Assembly (NCBI RefSeq): GCF_005887555.1
Contig: NZ_VCIA01000001.1
Location: 1,612,001-1,676,000 of the forward strand
Direction: 5' to 3'
Source: Lentibacillus cibarius
Lineage (GTDB): Bacteria; Bacillota; Bacilli; Bacillales; Amphibacillaceae
DNA length: 64,000 bases
Position numbers and translations under genes: made by a program. The notes beneath the pieces are model-generated. The model did not search any database. It had not been told where the DNA came from and saw nothing but the letters and a program-made list of their open reading frames with translations. Positions 45,395-53,435 of the stretch are shown here, piece after piece (positions within the stretch are counted from its first letter, which is position 1; each line of letters opens with the position of its first letter).

Positions 45395-47073
45395 GAAGCT
45401 GCTGAAAAAGTCCCTAAAAAATTTAAAAATCATGCCAGAACACCCTGAAAATGGTTTATAATTATAGTATTAACTTAAAAAGCGGGGATTTCCAATGTTA
45501 GAACGCCAACCATCTTTACCATTAAGTGCACACGATGAACTATATGAGATGCTGATTCCGGAAGACAATTTCCTCCGTCAAATGAAGGAGCTAGTGGATT
45601 TTCATTTTATTGAAGATGAATTAAAGGATAAATACTGCCTGGACAATGGACGAAATGCGGAGTCTCCCGTTCGAATGTTTAAGTATCTTCTTCTTAAACA
45701 AATTTATGACTTATCAGATGCGGATCTCGTGGAACGCGCTCGATACGATTTATCCTTTAAATACTTTCTGGATCTCGTACCAGAAGCTTCCGTAATCCAC
45801 TCCAGCTCGCTAACCAAATTCCGCAGACTTCGTTTGCAGGATAAAGATCTCATGGATATGCTTGTGGAAAAGACGGTTGCACTAGCGTTGGAACATGACG
45901 TATTAAAAAGCAACAGTATTATTGTAGATGCCACCCATACGACATCTCGCTTTCATGCCAAAACGGCTAGGGAATATGTTCAAGAGAAATCCAAATTATT
46001 ACGAAAAACGGTTTATAAACACCATGAATCCTTGAAAGAGAAATTCCCAGCCAAGCCAACGACTGATTCCCTGGAAGAGGAACTCACCTATACGAATGCC
46101 GTCATCAATGTTATTGAAAAAGAAGAACATGTAAAACAGCTCCCTGCCGTTAAAGAAAAAATCAATATGGTGAAAGAAGTCATAGAAGATATTGAAGAAG
46201 AAGCTGATTATGGTGGAGACCCTGATGCTCGAAAAGGCTATAAAGCAGCTGACTATTCTTTTTTAGGTTATAAAACCCATATTGCGATGTCAGATGAACG
46301 AATTATTACAGCTGCAGTGGTGACGTCTGGTGAAAAAAGTGATACCAATTATTTAAGTGAGCTAATAGAGAACACCGAAAAAAATGGCGTGGTAGTGGAT
46401 ACAGTCATTGGAGACACCGCCTATTCTAGTAAGAATAATTTAAATTATGTGCAGGATAAAGGAATGCAATTAGTCTCCCCCTTACATCCCGTGATTACGA
46501 ATGGAAAACGCGGCGAAGATAAGGGATTTGAATTTAATAAAGACGCGGATATGTACGTGTGCCCGGCCGGACACTTGGCGACAAAAAAGGCAATCAAAAA
46601 GAGACAGGATACATCCAAAAATGCGCAATTAAAATATTACTTTGATGTCGAAAAATGTAAAGTATGCCCATTACGTGCCGGTTGTTACAAAGAAGGAGCT
46701 AAAACAAAAACTTATTCTGTAACTGTCAAATCGACAGAGCATCTAGCTCAGGAGAGTTTTCAGGAGACAGAAGAATTTAAACGATTAGCGAGAGAACGGT
46801 ACAAAATCGAAGCTAAAAATAGTGAATTAAAATACAGACACGGGTTTAAAAACGCTAATTCCTCGGGTCTATTTGGCATGAAAATACAAGGAGCTGCAAC
46901 CATATTTGTGGCTAATATGAAAAGAATTATAAAGCTAATGAACGAAAATTAGGCAAGAATACGAGATAAAAAAGAAAAAAGGGAGTCATTTTTCCAATAA
47001 AACGGAAAAAGTTCCTCTCTTTTTTCTTTTATACCTTTTAATCCTTCAAATAGGATGCTTTTTCAGCAGCCTC
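45395..47073 (+). mobile_element. Complete IS1182-family insertion sequence
   Basis: A 1679-bp element with terminal inverted repeats GAAGCTGCTGAAAAAGTCC (left) and GAGGCTGCTGAAAAAGCATCC (right, read inward), differing at one of the first 16 positions. It carries one intact transposase gene and a hairpin before the right end. It is flanked by a 10-bp direct repeat GAAGTAGGAG, and removing it restores a palindromic intergenic repeat. The intact ends and frame suggest a recent insertion. Confidence 0.92.
45495..46952 (+). CDS. IS1182-family transposase
   Basis: A 485-residue DDE transposase. The N-terminal DUF772-type domain (SPVRMFKYLLLKQIYDLSDADLVERARYDLSFKYFL) is followed by the catalytic part with IIVDATHTTSR (first Asp), VIGDTAYSS (second Asp) and a C-terminal RERYKIEAKNSELKYRHGF carrying the Glu. 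A CxxC-type zinc cluster (CPLRAGCYKEG) is present. The gene has no stops or frameshifts, so it is probably active. GGGGATT precedes ATG 45495. Confidence 0.95.
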   Translation: MLERQPSLPLSAHDELYEMLIPEDNFLRQMKELVDFHFIEDELKDKYCLDNGRNAESPVRMFKYLLLKQIYDLSDADLVERARYDLSFKYFLDLVPEASVIHSSSLTKFRRLRLQDKDLMDMLVEKTVALALEHDVLKSNSIIVDATHTTSRFHAKTAREYVQEKSKLLRKTVYKHHESLKEKFPAKPTTDSLEEELTYTNAVINVIEKEEHVKQLPAVKEKINMVKEVIEDIEEEADYGGDPDARKGYKAADYSFLGYKTHIAMSDERIITAAVVTSGEKSDTNYLSELIENTEKNGVVVDTVIGDTAYSSKNNLNYVQDKGMQLVSPLHPVITNGKRGEDKGFEFNKDADMYVCPAGHLATKKAIKKRQDTSKNAQLKYYFDVEKCKVCPLRAGCYKEGAKTKTYSVTVKSTEHLAQESFQETEEFKRLARERYKIEAKNSELKYRHGFKNANSSGLFGMKIQGAATIFVANMKRIIKLMNEN

Positions 47074-47168
47074 GAAGTAGGAGATCGGTGAGACCCCACA
47101 GGGCACGAGCCCGAGGAGGCTCACCACTCCCCCGCGGAAAGTGTAGTGTATTTCCGCAGCGGTGGTGT
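47074..47168 (+). repeat. Right half of the split palindromic element
   Basis: Begins with the duplicated GAAGTAGGAG and continues through a GC-rich stem region (GAGGAGGCTCACC, CCCGCGGAAAGTGTA). It ends in the right arm GTGTATTTCCGCAGCGG plus TGGTGT (47146-47168), the inverse of 45350-45370. The next 70 bp (TATCAAGGTTGT to GGGTGCGAAAGTT) look like a degenerate copy of the repeat at 61606. Confidence 0.78.
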
Positions 47169-47250
47169 ATCAAGGTTGTCAAGGCTCAAATTAGTTCGCC
47201 ATTGTTAACTGTTTGAGCTTAATTTTTGGGTGCGAAAGTTAAGTAATAAC

Positions 47251-47284
47251 AAATGCAGACCACAAGTTGTCGTGGTCTGCATTT
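47251..47284 (-). terminator. Hairpin downstream of the antiporter gene
   Basis: AAATGCAGACCAC and GTGGTCTGCATTT form a perfect 13-bp stem with an 8-nt loop, just past the antiporter stop codon. The T tract on the minus strand is interrupted (TTTGTTATT). Confidence 0.75.
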
Positions 47285-47286
47285 GC

Positions 47287-49164
47287 TTACTCACTCGTCG
47301 TTGCCTGGGCATTTTCACCGTTCGTCCTACCATTATTCCGCTGATTTTCCAGCCGTTTACGGATTTTCTTCATTTCTTTTACCGGTGGCGTCAGACTGAC
47401 AATCTTATCGCCCGGCTCCGCTGTTACCCGCATTTCCTCCGTATAAAAGCGCATACGTCCGGATGGCTTCATGATATACATGAGAACCGTATCTTCATCC
47501 TTATCATTCAAATATTGTTTGTAGCTGTATTGGTTAGTAATGGAGGTCTGGCGAAAGACGTAATGGTGTTCTAGCTTACTATTTAAATATTCGAGCGACA
47601 ATTTCTTGTTAAACAAAATCCGCCCGGCAACTTTACCCACGATATCGCCTTCGAAATTGTTGCGATAGGGGCTTACTTTAAACACATTCGTCCTACCGAA
47701 TTCCGGCATAAATGTCGTACAAATCAATGCATTATACGAATTGTACTCGGTACCGGCAATCAGATACTCATATGGATTCGTATCAAGCTGGTATTCCGTC
47801 TGCTCTGACAGCATTTCCCCGTGAAAAAACGGTACACCTGCCACGCGTGCCTTGCGCAGCCGTTCCCAGGATGAATCCACAATCATGACCGGGGCTTTTA
47901 CTTTTTGCAGTGATTTAGCAAGGTTGACGGTGAAATTATTACTGCCGATGATCAGCGTACCAGGCTTTCCTTCCAGCGAGAGGTGCAGCTTTTTGGCAAG
48001 CCAGCCGATGGAAAAGCCATGGGCGACAACCGTGGTAAATACTAACGCAAACGTAATCGTAGTGATTAATGACGCATCCACATAACCTGCGTCAGATAAG
48101 ATAGAGGCAAAATAGCCGGAAACCGTCAACGCAACAATACCTCTTGGTGCAATCCATCCTACGAAGAGCTTTTCATTCAAGGACAGGTCGGTGCCAATCG
48201 TTGACAGAAAAATTGATAAAGGGCGAACTGCAAACATCATGAGCAGCACATAGCCCATAATACCGGGATCAAACACTTGCAGCAGGGTATCGACTTTTAA
48301 TGAAGCGGTTAGCATGATGAAGATAGCCGAAATGAGAAGCATAGAAACATTCTCTTTGAAGTGGCGCATGTCGGCAAGCGAACTGATACCCATGTTCGCA
48401 AGTGTCATCCCCATTGCAGTAACCGCAAGTAAACCTGTTTCGTGGATTACTTCATCAGCGATGGTAAAACAGCCGATAACGACCGTGAATACGGCTGGCG
48501 ATTTTAAGAATTCCGGAATATAGCCGGACTCAAACATCCAGCCAATCCCTTTTCCGCATGCCCATCCCAACATCGCAGCAAAGACAGATGCTGCGAAAAA
48601 CGTTAATAAAGCAGATCCATCGGGATTTACTGATGTCAGATAGCTGATGATTTCAAAGGCAAACACTGCCAACAGTGCACCAATCGGGTCGACGATAATC
48701 CCTTCCCACTTCAAAATTTTCGCCGGCCGTGGCTTTAACTTCGACTGTCTTAACAATGGCATGATAACAGTGGGCCCCGTAACAATAAACAAACCACCAA
48801 TGACAAAGGCAGCCGCCCAGCTCAGTCCAGCAATATAGTGCGCTGTCACCGAACCAAGAATCCACGACAGGAAGGCTCCGATGGTCGATATTCGAAAGAC
48901 CGGTCGTCCCAATCCACGAATTTCTTTATAGTTCAAATTAAGGCTGCCCTCAAATAGAATAACGGCAACGGCAACCGAAATAATCGGGTTATATAATTCT
49001 CCAAAGTCTTCCTCTGGGTCCATCAGTCCCAAAACAGGTCCAATAAGCAGTCCGGTAATCGACATGAGAACGATTGCCGGCATTCTGTACCGCCAAGCCA
49101 CCCACTGGGATCCGATACCCAAAAGAAAGACGAGCATTACTTCAAATAAAATGGATGGAACCAT
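47287..49164 (-). CDS. Na+(K+)/H+ antiporter, CPA1 type with C-terminal regulatory domain
   Basis: A 625-residue protein: about twelve membrane segments (to about 400) of the NhaP type, with GPTVIMPLLRQSKLKPR and GIIVDPIGALLAVF (ion-binding Asp) and WIAPRGIVALTVSG, then a TrkA-N-like Rossmann segment (TLIIGSNNFTVNLAKSLQ) and a TrkA-C-like end. It probably exchanges Na+ or K+ for protons. The C-terminal nucleotide-binding part suggests regulation by a nucleotide or cyclic dinucleotide, which is inference. AGGGGG precedes ATG 49164. A salt-tolerant lifestyle fits, but one antiporter is weak evidence. Confidence 0.9.
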   Translation of the reverse strand: MVPSILFEVMLVFLLGIGSQWVAWRYRMPAIVLMSITGLLIGPVLGLMDPEEDFGELYNPIISVAVAVILFEGSLNLNYKEIRGLGRPVFRISTIGAFLSWILGSVTAHYIAGLSWAAAFVIGGLFIVTGPTVIMPLLRQSKLKPRPAKILKWEGIIVDPIGALLAVFAFEIISYLTSVNPDGSALLTFFAASVFAAMLGWACGKGIGWMFESGYIPEFLKSPAVFTVVIGCFTIADEVIHETGLLAVTAMGMTLANMGISSLADMRHFKENVSMLLISAIFIMLTASLKVDTLLQVFDPGIMGYVLLMMFAVRPLSIFLSTIGTDLSLNEKLFVGWIAPRGIVALTVSGYFASILSDAGYVDASLITTITFALVFTTVVAHGFSIGWLAKKLHLSLEGKPGTLIIGSNNFTVNLAKSLQKVKAPVMIVDSSWERLRKARVAGVPFFHGEMLSEQTEYQLDTNPYEYLIAGTEYNSYNALICTTFMPEFGRTNVFKVSPYRNNFEGDIVGKVAGRILFNKKLSLEYLNSKLEHHYVFRQTSITNQYSYKQYLNDKDEDTVLMYIMKPSGRMRFYTEEMRVTAEPGDKIVSLTPPVKEMKKIRKRLENQRNNGRTNGENAQATTSE

Positions 49165-49268
49165 ATATTACCCCCTAACCTACTAGATTAAAAAACTGGA
49201 CAATAACATAAGGACATTTTAAATGGGGGGCGAGGTACTTGTAAACAGATAAAAACCTATTCCACAAC

Positions 49269-49282
49269 TGTGACAATTCACA
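49269..49282. promoter_or_regulatory. Palindrome near the antiporter start site
   Basis: TGTGACAATTCACA is a near-perfect palindrome just downstream of a minus-strand TATAAT (49291-49296). It has the TGTGA/TCACA half-sites of the Fnr/Rex type but with a centre of 4 bp instead of 6, so no known factor is assigned. Confidence 0.35.
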
Positions 49283-49415
49283 AAAATGTCATTATATAAT
49301 TTAACTCACCATTACACCGCTAATAATAGCCTTCATTTTGTGATATAGCAGGGTTTTTCCCGGAAAGTATCCAAACAAGTTGCAAGCGTATCATGCAAAT
49401 ATGTGTCGAATTATG

Positions 49416-49444
49416 TTGACACTTCATGCGGTTCTTGCTAAACT
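49416..49444 (+). promoter_or_regulatory. brnQ promoter
   Basis: TTGACA (49416-49421), a 17-bp spacer and TAAACT (49439-49444) lie about 110 bp before brnQ. Confidence 0.6.
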
Positions 49445-49481
49445 AATCTTGCTTTTGTCGAAATAATATTTTTTTGCAATA

Positions 49482-49496
49482 AATTTTCTGACTTTT
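49482..49496 (+). promoter_or_regulatory. CodY-like box in the brnQ leader
   Basis: AATTTTCTGACTTTT matches 12 of 15 positions of the CodY motif AATTTTCWGAAAATT. It lies downstream of the predicted promoter and 59 bp before the brnQ ATG, a position fitting CodY repression of branched-chain amino acid uptake. Confidence 0.55.
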
Positions 49497-49554
49497 AAAT
49501 CTTCATTGAAAATATACACTTTCCCATTTAATTAATTGAAAGGAAGGAACCAAG

Positions 49555-50850
49555 ATGAAAAAAGACACGCTGACAGTAGGCTTTATGTTATTTGCATTAT
49601 TTTTTGGTGCCGGAAACCTCATCTATCCACCAACACTAGGGGATGAATCAGGGACATCTTACTGGGCGGCTATTGTAGGATTTGTACTAACAGGTGTCGG
49701 CCTGCCAATCCTCGCCGTAACTGCCATCTCATTTGTAAAAAACGATGCCAGGGAGCTTGCTGATCGTGTTCATCCAATGTTCGGGGCCATCTTCACTTCC
49801 GTCGTATATCTTGCCATTGGACCGTTTTTCGGTGTGCCCCGCGCCGCCACCGTTGCATTTGAGATGAGCATGGAACCATTTACAAGCGTATCACCGTTTA
49901 TATTGTTCCTGTTTACGACGTTTTTTTTCCTAATCGTTTATTTTATCAGCATGAATCCGTCCAAAATGGTTGACCGGGTAGGACAGCTGCTGACACCGTT
50001 TTTATTGTTTGCGATCGTTATACTCTGTGTCGGTGGCTTTATGCTATTAAACAACGATGTACAAAGTCCCAGTGAAAAATATGCCGAATCCCCGTTATTT
50101 ACCGGCTTTGTAGAAGGCTACTTGACGATGGATGCGATTGCAGCACTGGCATTTGGCATTATCGTTGTAAATGCGTTTAAAGACAGAGGCATCACTTCTC
50201 GGGAAGCACTTATTCAATCCACACTAAAAGCAGGACTGGTAGCTGGCATCGGACTTGTATCGGTCTATGCGTCGATAGGATGGATTGGCACAAGATTGGG
50301 CGCTACCGGCAGCTTTTCTAACGGTGGAGACATTTTATCAAGCGCTGCTAACATGATGTTCGGAAACTTTGGTGCCATATTACTCGGCATCATTGTCGCA
50401 CTGGCCTGTTTAACTACTTCAGTAGGTCTCGTTGTTGCTTGCGGGCAATTTTTCCATAGGTTGACAGATTTTTCCTACCATTGGATTGTTGCATTGGTCA
50501 CCATTGTTAGCTACTTGATTGCTAACCAGGGGCTGAACACGATTATTAGTGTTTCGGTACCTGTACTAACATTCCTTTATCCGATTGCGATTGTTCTTAT
50601 TCTATTAACCTTTTTACAGCCATTGTTCGATGGGGATGCTTACGTTTATCGCGGTGCTATCCTGATGACCGGATTTATCTCTCTTTACGACGGACTTACA
50701 GAATATGGTATCAGCATGCCAGCTGTTACGTCGGTACTGGAGCATCTACCGTTTTTCACTTTAGGACTCGGCTGGTTTGCACCTGCCGTCCTTGGCGGTT
50801 TAATCGGACTATTGTTTAAAAAAAGCCCGGCGTTATCCTATTCCAAATAG
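49555..50850 (+). CDS. brnQ: Branched-chain amino acid transport system II carrier protein BrnQ
   Basis: A 431-residue LIVCS-family sodium-coupled importer for leucine, isoleucine and valine. The typical N-terminus (GFMLFALFFGAGNLIYPPTLG) and about twelve membrane segments are visible. GGAAGGAA precedes ATG 49555. A CodY-like box in the leader and branched-chain acyl-CoA genes elsewhere in the window fit a role in branched-chain amino acid use. Single gene with its own terminator. Confidence 0.93.
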   Translation: MKKDTLTVGFMLFALFFGAGNLIYPPTLGDESGTSYWAAIVGFVLTGVGLPILAVTAISFVKNDARELADRVHPMFGAIFTSVVYLAIGPFFGVPRAATVAFEMSMEPFTSVSPFILFLFTTFFFLIVYFISMNPSKMVDRVGQLLTPFLLFAIVILCVGGFMLLNNDVQSPSEKYAESPLFTGFVEGYLTMDAIAALAFGIIVVNAFKDRGITSREALIQSTLKAGLVAGIGLVSVYASIGWIGTRLGATGSFSNGGDILSSAANMMFGNFGAILLGIIVALACLTTSVGLVVACGQFFHRLTDFSYHWIVALVTIVSYLIANQGLNTIISVSVPVLTFLYPIAIVLILLTFLQPLFDGDAYVYRGAILMTGFISLYDGLTEYGISMPAVTSVLEHLPFFTLGLGWFAPAVLGGLIGLLFKKSPALSYSK

Positions 50851-50870
50851 GGCTGGATCGCCGGGTTTTT
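50826..50870 (+). terminator. Terminator of brnQ, starting inside the gene
   Basis: CCCGGCG (50826-50832) pairs with CGCCGGG (50859-50865), with an inner CCTATT/AATAGG stem, followed by T5. The stem begins about 20 bp before the brnQ stop codon, so the hairpin and the coding sequence overlap. Confidence 0.75.
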
Positions 50871-50916
50871 CTTTACAAACTCAACTTTCGCAGCTTGAAA
50901 TGATTTCTTTTATAAG

Positions 50917-51028
50917 CTTTTAGAAAACAGCTTTTATGTTTATCAAGGTTGTAGAGGGCAATGGTTAGAAGGTTTCAAGTTTGCCGCAGTTATCTGTAGA
51001 AACTTCATTATTTGGTGTGAAGGTTGTT
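50917..51028 (+). repeat. Dispersed repeat upstream of recQ (partner at 61606-61717)
   Basis: TTTTAGAAAACAG(C/T)TTTTATG, TTATCAAGGTTGT, GTTTCAAGTTTG and a final GAAGGTTG are shared with 61606-61717 in the same order. Both copies end within about 125 bp of a + strand gene (recQ and rarD). Confidence 0.7.
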
Positions 51029-51064
51029 TTAAAATATATCTTTATGGATGACTTTAAACAACAG

Positions 51065-51088
51065 CCCCGACATTCGCGAATGCCGAGG
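51065..51088. other. Long palindrome between brnQ and recQ
   Basis: CCCCGACATTCG and CGAATGCCGAGG are inverse with two mismatches and no loop, followed by TTTTCT. It may be a terminator or a cruciform-type operator in front of recQ. It does not match the SOS box (CGAACN4GTTCG). Confidence 0.4.
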
Positions 51089-51152
51089 TTTTCTAATGGT
51101 TTCGACATGAAAGGATATGTTAGGATAAGTAGAAGCAAAGGAGAGACAAGTG

Positions 51153-53297
51153 ATGCTTGAGCAAGCTGAATCCATTTTGAAAACATATTTTGGGTATCCA
51201 TCATTTCGTTCAGGACAACGGCAAACAATTGAACAGATTATGGGAAAAAGTAACACGCTGGCTGTGATGCCAACCGGCGGGGGTAAATCGCTATGCTATC
51301 AGATTCCGGGCATGGCGCTGGATGGAACGGCCATTATCATCTCACCGCTCATTTCCCTTATGAAAGACCAGGTGGATGCCCTAAAGGCGCTGGGAGTAGC
51401 AGCAACCTACATCAACAGTTCACTGTCTGCTAGCGAGCAGCACGAACGCCTTGCTGCCATCGAAGCAGGTGAATACCAGTTTGTTTACGCGGCACCCGAA
51501 CGATTTGAATCCGGCGCATTCATGTCGGTCATGAAACGAATTTCAATTTCGCTGATTGCTTTTGATGAGGCTCACTGCATCTCGCAATGGGGACATGATT
51601 TTCGACCAAGCTACAGATCAATCGTCACGACGCTAAAGCAGATTCCCTCCATCCCTGTCGTTGTTGCTCTAACCGCTACCGCAACAGCTGAAGTGATTGC
51701 CGATATCCAGTCACTACTTTCCATAGATGATTTTCATGTTGTGAAAACCGGTTTTGAACGGGAGAACCTAGCCTTTCATGTCGTTAAGGGGAAAAACAAA
51801 CAAACGTACATCAAGTCCTTTATGAAAGCGCACAAACATGAATCCGGAATCATTTATACAGCGACACGGAAGCAAGCCGATGCACTCGCCGAACAGTTTG
51901 AACAGTGGGGGCTAGCTGCGGCCAAATACCATGCCGGTTTGACTGAGGACGAACGGAAAGCAGCACAATCCGCCTTCATTCATGATGAAAAAACCGTCAT
52001 GATTGCGACGAATGCGTTTGGTATGGGTATCGACAAATCGAATGTGCGGTTTATTATTCATTATGCGATGCCGATGACGATGGAGGCGTATTATCAGGAA
52101 GCAGGCAGAGCTGGCCGTGACGGGGAGCATAGTGATTGTATCTTGCTGTTTTCGCCGCAAGATGTGCAGCTGCAAAAATTTCTGATCGAACAATCGCAAA
52201 TGGATGATGAAGCCAAACAAGGTGAATACCGGAAGTTACAGGCGATGATCAACTACTGTCATACCCACAGCTGCCTGACATCGTACATATTAGACTATTT
52301 CGGCGATATGTCCAGCCATGAGCCATGCGGCCGCTGCAGTAACTGTCAGCACCGCCGGGAACGTGTGGATATCACTGAAGAAGCACAAATGATTCTGTCA
52401 TGTGTCAAACGGATGGGCGAACGATTCGGCATCTCCATGACCGCAAAAGTGCTAAAAGGATCAAACGACAGCCGGCTCCGCAGTTTTCGCCTGCATACCT
52501 TGTCCACATATGGCATCTTATCCGCTTACACGGAAAAACAACTGGCAGAGCGGATCCAATTTCTCGTAGCAGAACAGCTGCTGGCAACCGCAGACGGCAA
52601 ATTCCCGACGTTACAGCTGAACAGGAAGTCGGTCGATGTATTGAAAGGTAGAGAGACCGTCTGGATGTATACGGCACCAATCCCTGCCGGCGAGGAAACT
52701 GACTACCGGGAAGATCTGTTCACTGCTTTACGCGACAAGCGGAAGAAAATTGCCGACGAGCAGGGCGTACCCCCATATGTCTTGTTTTCCGACGCAACGT
52801 TGAAAGAATTTAGCCGCTATTTCCCGGAAACAAAAGCAGACATGCTCGCGATCAAAGGGGTTGGCGAAAAGAAGTACGAACAGTATGGTGACGTATTTCT
52901 CGAGGTGATCAGCCAGTGGCGCAAAAACAACCCCGATGCCAGTCGTCCCGTTAAAATAGCTAGCGGTCGTCCAACTGTAAAAAAGGAAAAACAAGCGGAC
53001 GACCGGCCGAGCCATATGATTAGTTATTCGTTATTTCAGTCTGGAAAACCTGTCAAAGATATTGCCGCATTGCGCGGCGTGACTGCACAAACCGTTGAAA
53101 ACCACCTGTTTAAAGCATTTCAAGATGGATACCCACTTGTCTGGGATGTATTTTTTAATGCAGAAGATGAAAAAGTCATATTAGAAACCCGAGAGCAGCT
53201 GGAAGAACCAAAGCTGAAATTGCTGAAAGACTCATTGCCCGAGAGATTTGATTATACAGCCATCAAGGCAGTATTGGTAAAAAACGGAATTATGTAA
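51153..53297 (+). CDS. recQ: ATP-dependent DNA helicase RecQ (long form)
   Basis: A 3-to-5-prime helicase of recombination repair, 714 residues. Visible are the Walker A TGGGKS (41-46), the DEAH box (138-141) in AFDEAHCISQWGHDFR, motif VI QEAGRAGRDG, the zinc-binding cysteines Cys392-GlyArg-Cys395-SerAsn-Cys398, an HRDC domain (about 515-592) and a C-terminal HTH-like domain (about 620-680, VKDIAALRGVTAQTVENHLF) found in longer Firmicute RecQ. GTG at 51150 directly precedes ATG 51153; AAGGAG fits the ATG better. Length is longer than B. subtilis RecQ (591). Confidence 0.94.
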   Translation: MLEQAESILKTYFGYPSFRSGQRQTIEQIMGKSNTLAVMPTGGGKSLCYQIPGMALDGTAIIISPLISLMKDQVDALKALGVAATYINSSLSASEQHERLAAIEAGEYQFVYAAPERFESGAFMSVMKRISISLIAFDEAHCISQWGHDFRPSYRSIVTTLKQIPSIPVVVALTATATAEVIADIQSLLSIDDFHVVKTGFERENLAFHVVKGKNKQTYIKSFMKAHKHESGIIYTATRKQADALAEQFEQWGLAAAKYHAGLTEDERKAAQSAFIHDEKTVMIATNAFGMGIDKSNVRFIIHYAMPMTMEAYYQEAGRAGRDGEHSDCILLFSPQDVQLQKFLIEQSQMDDEAKQGEYRKLQAMINYCHTHSCLTSYILDYFGDMSSHEPCGRCSNCQHRRERVDITEEAQMILSCVKRMGERFGISMTAKVLKGSNDSRLRSFRLHTLSTYGILSAYTEKQLAERIQFLVAEQLLATADGKFPTLQLNRKSVDVLKGRETVWMYTAPIPAGEETDYREDLFTALRDKRKKIADEQGVPPYVLFSDATLKEFSRYFPETKADMLAIKGVGEKKYEQYGDVFLEVISQWRKNNPDASRPVKIASGRPTVKKEKQADDRPSHMISYSLFQSGKPVKDIAALRGVTAQTVENHLFKAFQDGYPLVWDVFFNAEDEKVILETREQLEEPKLKLLKDSLPERFDYTAIKAVLVKNGIM

Positions 53298-53326
53298 TGG
53301 TGAGAATCAAAGTTGTTTGAAAAAGG

Positions 53327-53368
53327 AAAAAGCACGGCATGATTTTATGAAATCGTGCCGTGCTTTTT
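53327..53368. terminator. Terminator of recQ
   Basis: AAAAAGCACGGCATGATTT and AAATCGTGCCGTGCTTTTT form a 19-bp stem with one G-T type mismatch and a TATG loop. It can work for recQ (+) and the convergent ampS (-). Confidence 0.9.
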
Positions 53369-53395
53369 TTGGTTTATTGATGTGTGCGGGTCACA

Positions 53396-53435
53396 CCCGG
53401 GCCGCGCGACTTTCACTCGAGTCGCGCGAGTTTTA
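53396..53435 (-). repeat. GC-rich CGCG repeat overlapping the ampS stop codon
   Basis: GGGCCGCGCGACTTTCACTC and GAGTCGCGCGAGTTTTAC are two units 20 bp apart. On the minus strand the repeat starts inside the TAA stop codon of ampS (TAAAACTCGCGCGAC). Confidence 0.75.
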
